From Defluviitaleaceae bacterium (lineage in GTDB: Bacteria > Bacillota > Clostridia > Lachnospirales > WQUN01): a stretch of DNA of 6,154 bases. The stretch lies in NCBI GenBank assembly GCA_009783525.1, contig WRDG01000145.1:1-6154 (forward strand), read 5' to 3'. Below are positions 5,102-6,154 of this stretch, piece by piece; the first letter of the stretch is position 1, and the number at the start of each line of letters is the position of its first letter. Under the pieces are notes generated by a model. The model searched no databases. It was given only the letters and a program-made list of their open reading frames with translations, and was not told the DNA's origin. Position numbers and translations under genes: made by a program.

Positions 5102-6154
5102 CAAAATAATTGGTTGTACTGTTCCTTGGCTTTAAGAAAAGCATTGTAGTCATGAGTAAAAAAATGCCGGCCGGTTTCGTCGTCTTGCAAAACAAAATAA
5201 AGCCGGTTTCCGGATTCGGGATACAGAGCCGCTTTAATACAATCGGCGCCGGGGCTTGCGATAGGAGCCGGAGGCAGTCCGGCGTTAATATATGTGTTGT
5301 ACGGAGACACTACTTCCAAATCCGCATACAGCAGCCGGTCTCGTTTTTTATCCAAAACATACAAAACGGTCGAACACATTTCCAATTTTATGTTTTGCTT
5401 CAGCCGGTTGTATATAACTTCCGCCACTATTGGCCTTTCTTCGCGGATGCGAACTTCCTTTTCAATAATTGACGCAATCACCACTATTTCGTTTACTGTC
5501 ATTCCAAGCTCGGCCGCTCTTTGTCTGTATTCGTCTGTAAAAATGTCGTCAAAGCGCGAAAGCATTTTAAAAATAATTTCGTCCGGCGTCGGCTCTCCCG
5601 AAACAAAGTAAGTGTCCGGAAATAAATATCCTTCCAGCCAATTCGGCCCGCGCGGAATGTCGCGCAAAAACCAAAAATGAACGCCATACGCTTCGCATGC
5701 GGCGATAAAATCATCTTTGTCCATTAAATCTCTGTCTTCAAGGTAAGTGGCGATATCTCGTATATTCCACCCTTCGAGTATAACGATTTTGTTTTCGGGT
5801 ATCGGCTCGGCTTTCGGTTGGGTGCGCAACGTCACGTTTATGTCCGTGCTGTTCATGTTCTTGTTCAATATATATGTTCCGGCTTTGTAATATGTGGAGC
5901 TTCCTTTCAACAGCAGCTCGAGACGGTATAAATACGCGCTTTCGATGAGCTGCATTTTTTCGAGCATTTGGGCTGCAACCTCAATCGGTGTATCTTCTAT
6001 TAAAACGAACTCGACTTCCATATTCGGTTTTTCCGATGTAAGCCGCGCAGAAAAATCTTCCCCTGCATGATAGCCCTCCAAGGAATATTTATGGACAAAA
6101 TATACGACCAAAACAAAAACCATTATGTTAAAACATATTCCTATTACATACAGA
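5101..6154 (-). CDS. mltG: Endolytic transglycosylase MltG (YceG-like), 5' end beyond the window
   Basis: Membrane-anchored lytic transglycosylase that cuts nascent peptidoglycan strands and is thought to terminate glycan polymerisation. The first in-frame ATG is at 6123 (340 residues), but the frame stays open to the window edge and the extra codons read LYVIGICFNI, which with MVFVLVVYFV forms one full transmembrane helix. The gene therefore very likely starts upstream and is partial here. Numbering from 6123: LysM-like region about 40-100, a second EG-containing repeat 117-145, LEGYLFPDTY (163-172), catalytic Glu221 in ASIIEKE (217-223), YNRL (238-241), LEMCSTV (247-253), SPYNTYINAGLPPAPIASPG (273-292), YFV (309-311). 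All family landmarks are present. It is followed by the U32 gene with overlapping stop and start codons; Bacillus has the same order with trmR between. Confidence 0.94.
   Translation of the reverse strand, partial: LYVIGICFNIMVFVLVVYFVHKYSLEGYHAGEDFSARLTSEKPNMEVEFVLIEDTPIEVAAQMLEKMQLIESAYLYRLELLLKGSSTYYKAGTYILNKNMNSTDINVTLRTQPKAEPIPENKIVILEGWNIRDIATYLEDRDLMDKDDFIAACEAYGVHFWFLRDIPRGPNWLEGYLFPDTYFVSGEPTPDEIIFKMLSRFDDIFTDEYRQRAAELGMTVNEIVVIASIIEKEVRIREERPIVAEVIYNRLKQNIKLEMCSTVLYVLDKKRDRLLYADLEVVSPYNTYINAGLPPAPIASPGADCIKAALYPESGNRLYFVLQDDETGRHFFTHDYNAFLKAKEQYNQLF

Overview
The window looks like the chromosome of a Bacillota (Firmicutes) bacterium, most likely Clostridia-like. HPr kinase/phosphorylase, a Crh/HPr-type protein, a WhiA homologue and Firmicute-type MltG all occur together, in a gene order resembling the Bacillus yvc region and its clostridial counterparts. 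Base composition is moderate and codon use mixed. I cannot place it more finely. It is a dense, conserved housekeeping locus with no mobile element, CRISPR array, RNA gene, or gene-free stretch over about 70 bases.

Positions 1-70 hold a plausible promoter and a ribosome binding site. From 71 to 3871 five genes run on the + strand with gaps of 0-6 bases or one-base overlaps, so they are almost certainly one operon: hprK, murB (TTG start), rapZ, whiA (TTG start) and a small HPr-fold gene. The last keeps the regulatory serine that HprK phosphorylates but has Asp where PTS HPr has its phospho-accepting His, so it is best read as a Crh-type regulator. The yvcK/glmR gene that commonly lies between rapZ and whiA is absent.

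From the other side two - strand genes converge on this operon: mltG (5' end cut by the window edge) and a peptidase-U32-family gene, probably the tRNA hydroxylation gene trhP. Their stop and start codons overlap. The U32 gene and the HPr-fold gene overlap tail to tail by 12 bp, so neither operon has an intergenic terminator. Terminator-like hairpins instead lie inside the coding sequence of the opposing gene.

Functionally, the + operon joins carbon-state signalling (HprK and its Crh-like substrate), peptidoglycan precursor synthesis (MurB), a nucleotide-binding regulator linked to amino-sugar metabolism in other bacteria (RapZ) and a division-linked DNA-binding protein (WhiA). The - operon pairs a glycan-strand-cutting enzyme with a tRNA-modification enzyme. 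I see no wholly new system. The points most worth following are the Asp-for-His Crh-like protein encoded with its kinase, the missing glmR, the decoy ATG at whiA, and the antisense-overlapping operon ends.
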